In this document: piece after piece, positions 18,046 to 26,627 of the stretch
How positions within the stretch are numbered: position 1 is the stretch's first letter
How the letters are laid out: every line of letters starts with the position of its first letter
Assembly: GCA_024234955.1 (NCBI GenBank)
Contig: JACKNK010000003.1
Coordinates: forward strand, 62,001-126,000
Direction of reading: 5' to 3'
Length of the DNA stretch: 64,000 bases
From: Gammaproteobacteria bacterium
Lineage (GTDB): Bacteria > Pseudomonadota > Gammaproteobacteria > JACKNK01
The notes under the pieces: model-generated
Database searches by the model: none
What the model was told of the DNA's origin: nothing
Seen by the model: the letters and a program-made list of their open reading frames with translations, nothing else
Program-made: the position numbers and the translations under genes

Positions 18046-18567
18046 ATGTCCGACATTATGGTTCGTCCCGAAACCTCTGAAGACGTTCGCGCGATCGACG
18101 TCGTCAACCTCAGTGCCTTTGAGGGCGACCGGGAGGCCCGCCTGATCGATGCCTTGCGCCGGTCTCCGAGCTTCGTCCCTGAGTTGTCCCTGGTCGCCGA
18201 GTTCAATGGGCGAATCGTCGGTCACCTGTTGCTCTCCAAGGTCGAGCTGCGCCGTCGCGAGCAGATCATCCATCTGCTGGAGCTCGGGCCGATGTCGGTG
18301 GTGCCATCACAGTCACACCGTGGGATCGGCACCATCCTGATCGAAACCGCGATCAATCAGGCGCGCGAACGTGGCTTCAAGGCCATCGTCGAAGTTGGCC
18401 AGGCCAACTACTACACCCGCTTCAACTTCGAACCGGCGGCCAAATGGGGTCTGAGCTGCAACCTGCCGGTGCCTGACGATGCGATCACCGCCATCGAACT
18501 GGAAGCCGGAGTCCTCAACGGTGGCGGTCATATCATCTACCCGCCGCAGTTCAATCAGCTCTACTGA
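18046..18567 (+). CDS. GNAT family N-acetyltransferase (YhbS-like)
   Basis: The 173-residue protein carries the GNAT acetyl-CoA site: LGPMSVVPSQSHRGIGTILIETAI, about residues 83-106, includes the Q/R-x-x-G-x-G/A pyrophosphate-binding loop (SHRGIG). The C-terminal part (ANYYTRFNFEPAAKWGL) is typical of the YhbS branch. Substrate is unknown. The ATG at 18046 follows a weak ribosome binding site. It is a single gene ended by a strong terminator. Confidence 0.85.
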   Translation: MSDIMVRPETSEDVRAIDVVNLSAFEGDREARLIDALRRSPSFVPELSLVAEFNGRIVGHLLLSKVELRRREQIIHLLELGPMSVVPSQSHRGIGTILIETAINQARERGFKAIVEVGQANYYTRFNFEPAAKWGLSCNLPVPDDAITAIELEAGVLNGGGHIIYPPQFNQLY

Positions 18568-18586
18568 CCCGACCGGACGCACAATG

Positions 18587-18622
18587 AAAAAAGGGCGCGT
18601 GATGTGAATCACGCGCCCTTTT
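18587..18622. terminator. Bidirectional intrinsic terminator
   Basis: A 15-bp perfect stem (AAAAGGGCGCGTGAT with its inverse complement) and a 4-base loop, with A- and T-runs on either side, lies between convergent genes. Confidence 0.88.
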
Positions 18623-18672
18623 CTGTTTCCGGCAGGTTCGCTCTTAGAACCGCATCGACGATGCAGTCCGGA

Positions 18673-19074
18673 TCACCCCGCAGACCCCGACTGGTTCCAG
18701 GCATAGGTGCAATCCAGATGCAGACGTACCCGGACCATGCCACTGACCCCGTCCTCAAGCATCACGGCCATCGGCGCACGCCCTCCCAACTGCCGGCAGG
18801 GACGGCGCATCCAGTACAGCCCCATCTGGGTATTGGTCGGATGCGACGTCCGCAGCGCATCGGCGATCCCGAGGATATGTTCCAGACGCTGATTGATGTC
18901 CGGGGTATCGGGGAACGGCTCGGATTCACGGAATTTCTCCATCGAGCGCGACCGGATGTCCTTGGGCAACGACAGCAGTGCATGACGATCGGACAACTCC
19001 ATGCCCCAATCGTCGAGGATGTTCATGATGGCCCGGCTTACCGCCAAGCGTTCTGCAAGCTGTTCGTCGCTCAT
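18673..19074 (-). CDS. MbcA/ParS/Xre-type toxin-binding domain protein, orphan
   Basis: The chosen ATG 19074 gives 133 residues; GTG 19119 is an alternative that adds 15. The C-terminal half (GLYWMRRPCRQLGGRAPMAV and then a VRVRLHLDCTYAW segment) is the MbcA/ParS/Xre antitoxin toxin-binding domain (DUF2384-like). In antitoxins this domain blocks RES-type ADP-ribosyl or NAD-degrading toxins. The N-terminal 60 residues are helical (SDEQLAERLAVSRAIMNILDDW) and could be a short DNA-binding or dimerisation segment. No RES toxin gene lies on either side, so it may be an orphan or have another regulatory role. Confidence 0.7.
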   Translation of the reverse strand: MSDEQLAERLAVSRAIMNILDDWGMELSDRHALLSLPKDIRSRSMEKFRESEPFPDTPDINQRLEHILGIADALRTSHPTNTQMGLYWMRRPCRQLGGRAPMAVMLEDGVSGMVRVRLHLDCTYAWNQSGSAG

Positions 19075-19155
19075 GGCTAACGCTACTCGTGGAGAAAGAT
19101 GCCTCAAGCTTACCAGCACCGACCGACCGTCTTTTCCCTGCCATCCCCCCGGCTT

Positions 19156-19320
19156 AGGGAACCTCTGATCGATTCATTCCCGGACATCTGAAGCCTGAAA
19201 TTGCCGATTTCTGCGTTGCGAAACTTGGCAATAGACCGGCTATTACCTGCGTTCCGCGCCTTGAAAGCAACAATTTCAGCCATTCCGCTGAACCGTGGCT
19301 GACTAGATCAGAGGCTCCCT
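19156..19320. mobile_element. Non-coding 165-bp element with inverted terminal repeats (MITE-like)
   Basis: AGGGAACCTCTGATC (19156-19170) is inverted at the other end as GATCAGAGGCTCCCT (19306-19320) with one mismatch, and the match extends to about 17 of 20 bases. The interior has no reading frame but contains a near-palindrome around AATAGACCGGCTATT. This fits a miniature inverted-repeat element derived from an insertion sequence. No clear target duplication was seen. It fills most of the 372-base gap between the antitoxin-like gene and gnd (19075-19446), in which no gene was found. Confidence 0.55.
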
Positions 19321-19446
19321 GGCCGGTGTCATGATCTGGCGATGATGCAAAACCGGATTCCCACTTGCACCGCCCGAAACCTGGGTTCAGATTGAACCAA
19401 CGCCCGCGTCGGCGCTTTATTCCCGCAACAGTCAACGGAGCTAACC

Positions 19447-20421
19447 ATGCAAATCGGCATGATCGGATTGGGGCGCATGGGCGCCAACATGATGCGCCGC
19501 CTCGCCAACGACGGCCATGACTGCGTCGGCCACGATCTGAATCCGGACAACGTTGCGACCATGAAGGCGGAGGGGTTCCCGGCCAGCGCCGATCTGAACG
19601 AATTCCTGTCCCTGCTGGATGTGCCCCGTGCGGTCTGGTTGATGGTTCCGCATGGCAAACCGACCGAGGCGAGCATCGCCGCGCTGGCGGAACGTCTGGC
19701 ACCCGACGATGTGGTCATCGACGGTGGCAACAGCCATTACAAGGACGATGTACGTCACGCCGCGCGGCTTGCGGAACAAGGCGTTCACTACCTGGATGTC
19801 GGCACCAGCGGCGGCGTTTGGGGCCTGGAACGTGGCTACTGCCTGATGATCGGTGGCGAACGCCCGATCTATGACCGTTTGGAAAGCGTCTTCCGCAGCC
19901 TCGCCCCCGGCCAGGGCGACATCGCCCGAACCCCGGCCAGATCGGGCGAGCCTGGCCCTGCCGAACAAGGTTATCTGTACTGTGGCCCCAGTGGCGCCGG
20001 GCATTTCGTGAAGATGATCCACAACGGCATCGAGTACGGCTTGATGCAGGCCTACGCAGAAGGCTTCGACATCCTGCGGAACGCGCAATCCGAGGCCCTG
20101 CCGGCAAATCTGCGCTACGACCTGAACCTGCCCGACATCGCCGAAGTCTGGCGACGCGGCAGTGTGGTCGGGTCCTGGCTTCTCGATCTGAGTGCGAATG
20201 CTTTGCAGCAGGAACCCGGTCTGGAAAGTTTCAGCGGCTTTGTGCAGGACTCCGGCGAAGGCCGGTGGACCATCCAGGCGGCAATCGACGAGGCGGTTCC
20301 CGCCGATGTACTCACCGCCGCGCTGTACACCCGCTTCCGGTCACGGCAGGACCACACCTTTGCCGAGAAGTTGCTGTCGGCGATGCGCAAACAGTTTGGC
20401 GGCCACACCGAACCCAAGTAA
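19447..20421 (+). CDS. gnd: 6-phosphogluconate dehydrogenase, decarboxylating (short form)
   Basis: The 324-residue enzyme oxidises 6-phosphogluconate to ribulose 5-phosphate, CO2 and NAD(P)H. It has the Rossmann motif GLGRMG at residues 7-12, the substrate segments GGNSHYKDD and DVGTSGGVWG, and the catalytic Lys in GHFVKMIHNGIEYG. It is the short (about 300-330 residue) bacterial form rather than the 470-residue form. GGAG lies about seven bases before the ATG. It starts an operon with zwf (12 bases downstream) and opcA. The cofactor preference cannot be settled by eye. Confidence 0.92.
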   Translation: MQIGMIGLGRMGANMMRRLANDGHDCVGHDLNPDNVATMKAEGFPASADLNEFLSLLDVPRAVWLMVPHGKPTEASIAALAERLAPDDVVIDGGNSHYKDDVRHAARLAEQGVHYLDVGTSGGVWGLERGYCLMIGGERPIYDRLESVFRSLAPGQGDIARTPARSGEPGPAEQGYLYCGPSGAGHFVKMIHNGIEYGLMQAYAEGFDILRNAQSEALPANLRYDLNLPDIAEVWRRGSVVGSWLLDLSANALQQEPGLESFSGFVQDSGEGRWTIQAAIDEAVPADVLTAALYTRFRSRQDHTFAEKLLSAMRKQFGGHTEPK

Positions 20422-20433
20422 CCGGGAAATCCG

Positions 20434-21972
20434 ATGACCGAAACCGACAACCCCCTGATCGCCGGACTCGGAGGCGACCTGATCCCTCAGCCCTGTACCG
20501 TCGTGATCTTCGGCGGCGCCGGCGATCTGACCCGCCGCAAGCTACTCCCCGCACTCTACAACCTGGCGCTGGATGGCGTGTTGCCTGCCCAGTTCGCGGT
20601 GGTCGCTTACGCCCTGGATTCGCTCGACGACGGTGCGTTTCGGGAATTTGCCCGCAAAGGGATCGAAAAATATTCCCGCCGCCCCCTGGAACAAGAGGAT
20701 TGGGCGCCATTCGCGGAACGTCTCTATTACCAGCAGGGTTCGTTCGACGACGACGATGCGATTGCCGCACTCAAAGCCCGCCTGCACGGCATCGAGGCCG
20801 AACTCGGCCTGAACGGCAACCGCATGTTCTATTTCGCAGTGCCACCGACCTTCATCACCACTTGCGCCCGCGCCATTTCGGAATCCGGGCTGGTTGCCGA
20901 CCCCGAACTGGGAACGCCCTGGACCCGTGTTGTGATCGAGAAACCCATCGGTCGCGACCTGCAGAGCGCCCGCGCCATCAATGACGACCTGCAGGCGCAC
21001 CTTGCCGAAAGTCAGATCTACCGAATCGATCATTACCTCGGCAAGGAAACGGTACAAAACATCCTGGTGATGCGTTTCGGCAACGCGATCTTCGAACCGC
21101 TGTGGAACGCCAAACACATCGATCACGTTCAGATCACGGTGTCCGAGGCGGAGGGCGTCGGCACCCGCGCCGGATATTACGAAACCGCCGGGGCGCTGCG
21201 CGACATGGTGCAGAATCACATCCTGCAATTGCTCTCGCTGGTCGCCATGGAGCCACCCTGGAGCATGGACCCGGACGTGATTCGCGACGCCCGTCTCGAC
21301 GTACTGCGTGCGCTTCGCCCGATCACCCCGGAAAACATCGACGCAAATGTGGTCCGCGCCCAGTACGCCAGCGGTTTCTATCAAGGTACCGACGTCCCGG
21401 GGTACCGTCGCGAGAACGGCGTCGCGGCCGATTCCACCGTCGAAACCTACGTTGCGCTTCGCGTCTTTCTCGACAACTGGCGCTGGGCCGGCGTGCCCTT
21501 CTACATCCGGACCGGCAAGGCGTTACCGAAACGCGCCAGCGAGATTGCGGTGCATTTCAAATCGGTCCCGCATGTGCTGTTCAATACCGACGAACAGCAT
21601 CCCCTGGAACCCAATGTGCTAGCCCTGCGCATTCAGCCCGACGAGGGCCTGTCGCTGCGCATCGCCTCCAAGCTTCCCGGGCCTAGAGTGCGTATTTACC
21701 CGGTGAAGATGGACTTCCGCTACGGCAACACCTTCGGCGATCAGGCACCTGAGGCCTATGAACGCCTGCTTCTGGACGTGATGGCCGGTGACGCCACGCT
21801 ATTCATGCGTCGCGATGCCGTGGAAGCGTCGTGGGCCTGGATTCAGCCCATCCTGGACGCCTGGCAATCGAAGAAAGCCCGCTGGCTGCCGGAATATCCC
21901 GCCGGCACCTGGGGGCCGATCGAATCGGAACGCATGATCACCGATCACGATCGCGACTGGCGCGTGCTCTGA
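20434..21972 (+). CDS. zwf: Glucose-6-phosphate 1-dehydrogenase
   Basis: The 512-residue enzyme catalyses the first step of the oxidative pentose phosphate pathway. The dinucleotide-binding loop is VIFGGAGDLTRRKL (family consensus GASGDLAxRKL), and the active-site signature RIDHYLGKE contains the catalytic His and substrate Lys. EKPIGRD is also present, and the length is typical. It lies between gnd and opcA with very short gaps, so the three proteins are made together. In an autotroph this route would run mainly when reserves are oxidised or NADPH is short. Confidence 0.95.
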   Translation: MTETDNPLIAGLGGDLIPQPCTVVIFGGAGDLTRRKLLPALYNLALDGVLPAQFAVVAYALDSLDDGAFREFARKGIEKYSRRPLEQEDWAPFAERLYYQQGSFDDDDAIAALKARLHGIEAELGLNGNRMFYFAVPPTFITTCARAISESGLVADPELGTPWTRVVIEKPIGRDLQSARAINDDLQAHLAESQIYRIDHYLGKETVQNILVMRFGNAIFEPLWNAKHIDHVQITVSEAEGVGTRAGYYETAGALRDMVQNHILQLLSLVAMEPPWSMDPDVIRDARLDVLRALRPITPENIDANVVRAQYASGFYQGTDVPGYRRENGVAADSTVETYVALRVFLDNWRWAGVPFYIRTGKALPKRASEIAVHFKSVPHVLFNTDEQHPLEPNVLALRIQPDEGLSLRIASKLPGPRVRIYPVKMDFRYGNTFGDQAPEAYERLLLDVMAGDATLFMRRDAVEASWAWIQPILDAWQSKKARWLPEYPAGTWGPIESERMITDHDRDWRVL

Positions 21973-21976
21973 TGCC

Positions 21977-23101
21977 ATGCAACTGACGCACGCCGAACAA
22001 AGCCTGCAACTCGCCACGCCGCGCCAGGTCGATCCGGGGCAGATAGAACGCGAACTCACGGCACTGTGGGCCGGACTCGACGACAACGCGGGCGACGGCG
22101 CGACGGTCACGCGCGCGGTGATGTCCAACCTGCTCATTTACTGTCAGGGCGAAGACGAGGCGCGCCAGGCCGCCGAGCACATCCCGGAGCTGGTGGAACG
22201 TCACCCTGCACGCGTCATCGTGCTCGCTGCGATAGACGGTATGGACGGTGAACTCGATGCCTGGGTGTCGGCGCATTGCCGACGTATTCATCACCAGGAG
22301 CAACTCTGCGCCGAGCACATCGAAGTGCGGTTCGCCCCCCAGAGCATTGCCCGCGCTGCATCGCTGATCCGTTCGTTACTGATCGGCGACCTGCCGACGG
22401 CACTTTGGTGGTTCCATAACGAACCGCCCACGTTCCAGGCGAAGCTGTTCGACGCCCTGACGTCGATGGCGCAACAGGTCATTTACGACAGCGTCGGCTG
22501 GGCGGAACCGACTCGCGGGATCGGATCCATGACCCGCTGGGTGACGGCGCTGAGCCCGAATAACGGCAAAGTCGCCTTCAACCTCGCCTGGCGACGTCTG
22601 AAACCGTGGCGACGTCTGATCGCGCAGGCGCTGGCTCCGATTCATGTCCCCGGCGCGCTGACCGGCCTGCAACGAATTCATGTCCGCCACGGACCGCATC
22701 GACTGCCCGTGGTCTGGCTACTGTGCGCGTGGCTGGCGAGCCGACTGGAATGGCGCCTGATCGACGCCAAATCCAGCCAAGAGCGGATCCGCTGGCGCTT
22801 CCGCTCGGCCCAGGGCGAGGTGTCGGTCGAGATCGAACGCGACGCCAACGCCAAGTCCCGAATCGAATCGGTGGAATGTGGATGGAATGCCGATGGCAGT
22901 AATGGCCACGTCCGTTTTCATCATGCCGGCCATCTGCTGCACGTGGATCCGGACCACTCCACCCTGCCAGCGATGACCGTCCCCTTTCGACATCTGCCCA
23001 TCGAAGAACTGATCGCCGCACAACTTGCTCACCGCGCCAATGATGAGGTGTTCAGACAGGCCGCGTCGATGGCTGGCGAGATGGCCGCTTCACTGCGTTG
23101 A
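21977..23101 (+). CDS. opcA: OpcA-like glucose-6-phosphate dehydrogenase assembly protein
   Basis: The 374-residue protein begins four bases after zwf. It contains the OpcA-type segments TRAVMSNLLIYC near residue 35, the HPARVIVL stretch, and DLPTALWWFHNEPP near residue 136. In cyanobacteria and actinobacteria OpcA assembles or activates Zwf and transmits redox control. Several cysteines are present, including two in SAHCRRIHHQEQLC, but whether they act as a redox switch is unknown. Gene order zwf-opcA is the strongest support. OpcA is less usual in gammaproteobacteria. Confidence 0.88.
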   Translation: MQLTHAEQSLQLATPRQVDPGQIERELTALWAGLDDNAGDGATVTRAVMSNLLIYCQGEDEARQAAEHIPELVERHPARVIVLAAIDGMDGELDAWVSAHCRRIHHQEQLCAEHIEVRFAPQSIARAASLIRSLLIGDLPTALWWFHNEPPTFQAKLFDALTSMAQQVIYDSVGWAEPTRGIGSMTRWVTALSPNNGKVAFNLAWRRLKPWRRLIAQALAPIHVPGALTGLQRIHVRHGPHRLPVVWLLCAWLASRLEWRLIDAKSSQERIRWRFRSAQGEVSVEIERDANAKSRIESVECGWNADGSNGHVRFHHAGHLLHVDPDHSTLPAMTVPFRHLPIEELIAAQLAHRANDEVFRQAASMAGEMAASLR

Positions 23102-23107
23102 ATCCGA

Positions 23108-24319
23108 TCAGCGATACGCCAGGCCCATCACCTGCCGGACTTCCTCCATGGTCTCGCGGGCGACGTCCCTTGCCTCTTCACACCCTTCATCAATGATCGT
23201 TCTTACTGCATTGATATCGTTCTGATATTCCCTGGCACGGGCCTGAATCGGCTCGAGCTCCGCTCGCACCCCTTCGATGACATGCGCCTTGCAATCCAGG
23301 CAGCCGATGCGGGCTGTGCGGCAACCTTCGGCGACCTCCGCGCGGGTCGAGTCGTCCGTATAGACCTGATGTAACTGCCACACCGGACACTTATCGGGAT
23401 CACCTGGATCGTTACGCCGGACTCGCGCTGGATCGGTCGGCATCCGGCTCAGCCTCTGCGCCACCTCGTCCGGATCGTCACGGAGCGCGATGGTGTTGTT
23501 GTAGGACTTGGACATCTTCTGCCCATCCAGTCCCGGCATCTTGGAAGTCGGGGTCAACAAGGCTTCAGGTTCGGGCAGGATGATGCGGCCACCGCCTTCG
23601 AGATACCCCAACAGCCGCTCCTTGTCACCGATGGAAATGTTCTGCTGATCCTCGATCAGCGAGCGTGCGACCGCCAGGGCCTCGCTATCCCCTTGTTCCG
23701 TGTAGGCCTTGCGCAGCTTGTAAAACAGCTTGGCCGCCTTCTTCCCGATCTTGCGCACGGCCTCTTCGGCCTTCTCCTCAAAGCCTGGCTCGCGGCCATA
23801 GAGGTGATTGAATCGCCGGGCGATCTCGCGGGTCAGTTCCACGTGCGCGACCTGATCCTCACCGACCGGCACGCGACCGGCGCGATAGATCAGGATGTCT
23901 GCGCTCTGCAGCAGCGGGTAACCGAGAAAACCATACGTTGCGAGGTCCTTGTCCTTGAGCTTGTCCTGCTGGTCCTTGTACGTCGGCACGCGTTCCAGCC
24001 AGCCGAGCGGCGTCATCATCGACAGCAGCAGATGCAGTTCGGCGTGTTCAGGAACTCGGGACTGCAGAAACAGCTTGGCGGCGCTTGGATTGACACCGGC
24101 AGCGAGCCAATCCACCACCATGTCCCAGACCGAATCGGCGATCACACCCGGATCTTCGTAGTGGGTGGTCAGCGCATGCCAATCGGCGACGAAGAAGAAA
24201 CATTCGTACTCGTGCTGAAGCTTGACCCAGTTCTTGAGCACACCGTGGTAATGGCCTAGATGGAGCTTGCCGGTCGGGCGCATCCCCGACAGGACGCGTT
24301 CGTTGGACGCAGAAGACAC
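23108..24319 (-). CDS. trpS: Tryptophan--tRNA ligase
   Basis: The 403-residue class I synthetase charges tRNA-Trp. The HIGH motif appears as GKLHLGHYHG and the KMSKS motif is exact in GLDGQKMSKSYNN. The start is GTG 24319. It is longer than the 334-residue E. coli enzyme, with extra sequence between the catalytic fold and the C-terminal helices, as in the longer TrpS subgroup. The C-terminal GCLDCKAHV segment carries two cysteines. It is followed convergently by opcA with only six bases between the stops. The site-2 protease gene lies 24 bases upstream. Confidence 0.94.
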   Translation of the reverse strand: MSSASNERVLSGMRPTGKLHLGHYHGVLKNWVKLQHEYECFFFVADWHALTTHYEDPGVIADSVWDMVVDWLAAGVNPSAAKLFLQSRVPEHAELHLLLSMMTPLGWLERVPTYKDQQDKLKDKDLATYGFLGYPLLQSADILIYRAGRVPVGEDQVAHVELTREIARRFNHLYGREPGFEEKAEEAVRKIGKKAAKLFYKLRKAYTEQGDSEALAVARSLIEDQQNISIGDKERLLGYLEGGGRIILPEPEALLTPTSKMPGLDGQKMSKSYNNTIALRDDPDEVAQRLSRMPTDPARVRRNDPGDPDKCPVWQLHQVYTDDSTRAEVAEGCRTARIGCLDCKAHVIEGVRAELEPIQARAREYQNDINAVRTIIDEGCEEARDVARETMEEVRQVMGLAYR

Positions 24320-24343
24320 GTTGAAGCGATTCCTTAAGACGAT

Positions 24344-25009
24344 TTACAGCCCGAGCAGGGCAAAGATGAACTGCTGTGCGAAGCCTACCAGCGGACCGAG
24401 GATTCCGGCCAATACACCGGTTGCCAACAGCCCGATCATGATCACCAGACCGAAGGGTTCGATCCGACCCAGCAACATCGAGGCGCGGTCCGGCAACACC
24501 CCGGCCAGCACGCGCCCGCCATCCAGGGGCGGGATCGGCAACAGGTTCAGCAACATCAGCACGAGATTGATCTGGATACCGACCTCGGCCATGTAGATGA
24601 GCGGCTTGATGTCGCCGCCCAGGCCGAACCACGCGGCGGTGGCGAATACCAGTTTCAGAAACACCCCCCAACCGATCGCCATGACCAGATTGATACCGGG
24701 GCCGGCGGCGGCCACGAGCGCCATGTCGCGTTTGGGATTGTCGAGCTGATTGAAGGCCACCGGCACCGGTTTGGCCCAACCGAACAGGAATCCGGTCTTG
24801 GCGAGAACCAGCACCGCCGGAATCAGCACCGTACCAACCGGATCGACATGCTTGAACGGGTTCAAGGTCAGCCGCCCGGCTTGATCGGCCGTCGGGTCGC
24901 CGAACTGCTTCGCAACCCACCCGTGCGCAACCTCATGCACGGTAATCGCAAAGACGACCGGGATCGCCATCACCCAGATCAGCTGGAAGGTACTCAGATC
25001 CTGCATCAT
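24344..25009 (-). CDS. Site-2 protease family (M50) membrane metalloprotease
   Basis: The 221-residue protein has about six hydrophobic segments. The zinc site is ITVHEVAHGW (HExxH, residues about 25-29), and the second motif LLNLLPIPPLDGGRV provides the third ligand Asp. This is the short rseP-unrelated M50 branch without PDZ domains, often found beside trpS and yciO in gammaproteobacteria. It would cut within or near the membrane. The natural substrate is unknown. The start ATG ATG at 25009 has GAACGTC upstream, a weak ribosome binding site. Confidence 0.88.
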   Translation of the reverse strand: MMQDLSTFQLIWVMAIPVVFAITVHEVAHGWVAKQFGDPTADQAGRLTLNPFKHVDPVGTVLIPAVLVLAKTGFLFGWAKPVPVAFNQLDNPKRDMALVAAAGPGINLVMAIGWGVFLKLVFATAAWFGLGGDIKPLIYMAEVGIQINLVLMLLNLLPIPPLDGGRVLAGVLPDRASMLLGRIEPFGLVIMIGLLATGVLAGILGPLVGFAQQFIFALLGL

Positions 25010-25090
25010 GACGTTCGCTCCGGGCGAAACCGATTCTCAAGACGACCGATCGCCTCGTGCTCATCCAAATGGCGACGCGTCGGCACATAA

Positions 25091-25711
25091 CTATTCAAAT
25101 GGAGACGGGTCACCCTGGCCGACACGCACCACTTCGGGTACGCCGTCGGTGTATACGACGACGGTGGTCGGTTCGATGTGACAGGTGCCGCCGTCAATGA
25201 TCAGATCAACATGCTTCTCCAAACGTTCCCGAATCTCCCACGGATCGTTCAGGGGCATATCGTGACCGGGCAGGATCAGGGTCGAACTCATCATCGGCTC
25301 ACCCAGTTCCGCCAGCAACGCCTGGGTGATCGCATGTTGTGGCACGCGAATGCCGATGGTCTTGCGCTTGGCATGTACCAGCCGGCGCGGCACTTCGCCC
25401 GTAGCGCGCAGGATGAAGGTATACGGACCCGGGGTATGGGCACGCAGAACGCGGTACATGGTGTTGTCGACGCGCGCGTAGGTCGAGATGTCGGACAGAT
25501 CGCGGCACATCAGGGTGAAGTTGTGCTTGTCGTCCAGATCGCGGATACGGCGAATTCGATCCAGCGCGTTCTTGTCATCGAGCTGACAGCCGATCGCGTA
25601 ACTGGAATCGGTCGGATACACCACCACGCCGCCGCTGCGAACGATGTCTACCGCACTGCGTATCAAGCGCGCCTGGGGGTTGTCCGGATGGACTTCGAAA
25701 TACTGACTCAT
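25091..25711 (-). CDS. yciO: YciO/Sua5-YrdC-YwlC family protein
   Basis: The 206-residue product from ATG 25711 aligns from its first residues with E. coli YciO (MSQ-F-x-x-HPDNPQ), so the upstream in-frame ATG at 25750 is not used. Conserved segments are GGVVVYPTDSSYAIGC, KHNFTLMCRDLS, RAHTPGPYTFIL, KRKTIGIRVP and GTCHIEPTTVV. Relatives make threonylcarbamoyl-AMP for tRNA t6A, but the YciO branch is a paralogue whose activity in vivo is less certain. It lies between the site-2 protease and rnm genes, 42 bases from the latter. Confidence 0.9.
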   Translation of the reverse strand: MSQYFEVHPDNPQARLIRSAVDIVRSGGVVVYPTDSSYAIGCQLDDKNALDRIRRIRDLDDKHNFTLMCRDLSDISTYARVDNTMYRVLRAHTPGPYTFILRATGEVPRRLVHAKRKTIGIRVPQHAITQALLAELGEPMMSSTLILPGHDMPLNDPWEIRERLEKHVDLIIDGGTCHIEPTTVVVYTDGVPEVVRVGQGDPSPFE

Positions 25712-25753
25712 GGTGAGCTCTGAGGAATCGCCGATCAGATCAGCAGACATCCG

Positions 25754-26611
25754 CTAAATGGGAGAAACCGGTGCATTCAGGGTTTGGGACCAGCGCGACC
25801 AGATGGGGGTGAGGTCGTCCGGCAGCGGCGGCAGCCGGCCCAGTTCGACCCAGGGATTTTCCGGACCATGATAATCCGAACCCCGTGACGCCAGGAGCCC
25901 ATGTCGGCGCGCCACCTCAGCCATATTGGCGGCATCTTCGCTACTGTGACTGCCCGAGATCACCTCGATGCCCTCGCCACCGGCAGCAATGAACTGGTTC
26001 ACCAGGGCGTGCAGTTTGGTATTGGTCAGGCCATAACGTGCCGGATGCGCGATTACCGCATTCCCCCCGGCAGCGCGAATCCAGGCGACGACATCCTCCA
26101 GGGAAGCCCAGGTGCCCGCGACGAAAGCGGGCTTGCCGCTGATCAGATATTTCCGGATCGCCTTGCCCAGTTCATCGGACCAACCCGCTTCCACCAGCAG
26201 ACGACCGTAATGGGTACGTGCCACCAGGCCACCGGTCGCCATCGCGCGGGCCCGTTGTTCCGCATTCTCCAGGCCAAGCTTTTCCAACTTCTCGCCCATA
26301 CGTGTCGCCCGTCGATCCCGTTCGGCACGGATCGACGCCAGCCCCGCCTGCAGCTCGGCATTATCCGGATCGACGTTCAGCCCGCAGACATGAATGGTGC
26401 GCTTCGCCCACGTTACCGAGACCTCCACGCCGTTGATCAGACGAATCCCGCAACGCGCCGCCGTCTCCCGTGCCTCAGCCAGACCGGCGGTACTGTCGTG
26501 ATCGGTCAAAGCCAGGGCGTCCACGCCCTGCGCCGCCGCCCGCTCGACCAGAGCCGTCGGGCTTAGCGTCCCATCCGACGCGGTGGAATGGCTGTGCAGA
26601 TCGAAGTGCAT
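25754..26611 (-). CDS. rnm: PHP-domain 5'-3' exoribonuclease / nucleoside bisphosphate phosphatase (RNase AM)
   Basis: The 285-residue PHP hydrolase has the metal ligands in FDLHSHSTASDG at its N-terminus, then LTDHDS, GVEVS, AHPARYG and GSDYHGP. This set matches the YciV/RNase AM (formerly TrpH) family. These enzymes trim the 5' ends of 5S/23S rRNA fragments and dephosphorylate 3',5'-bisphosphates. Gene order with yciO is conserved in gammaproteobacteria. The ATG at 26611 is preceded by GACCAT with weak complementarity. Translation may be coupled to the GST gene upstream, which ends 16 bases away. Confidence 0.9.
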   Translation of the reverse strand: MHFDLHSHSTASDGTLSPTALVERAAAQGVDALALTDHDSTAGLAEARETAARCGIRLINGVEVSVTWAKRTIHVCGLNVDPDNAELQAGLASIRAERDRRATRMGEKLEKLGLENAEQRARAMATGGLVARTHYGRLLVEAGWSDELGKAIRKYLISGKPAFVAGTWASLEDVVAWIRAAGGNAVIAHPARYGLTNTKLHALVNQFIAAGGEGIEVISGSHSSEDAANMAEVARRHGLLASRGSDYHGPENPWVELGRLPPLPDDLTPIWSRWSQTLNAPVSPI

Positions 26612-26627
26612 GGTCTTGATGCGATCG

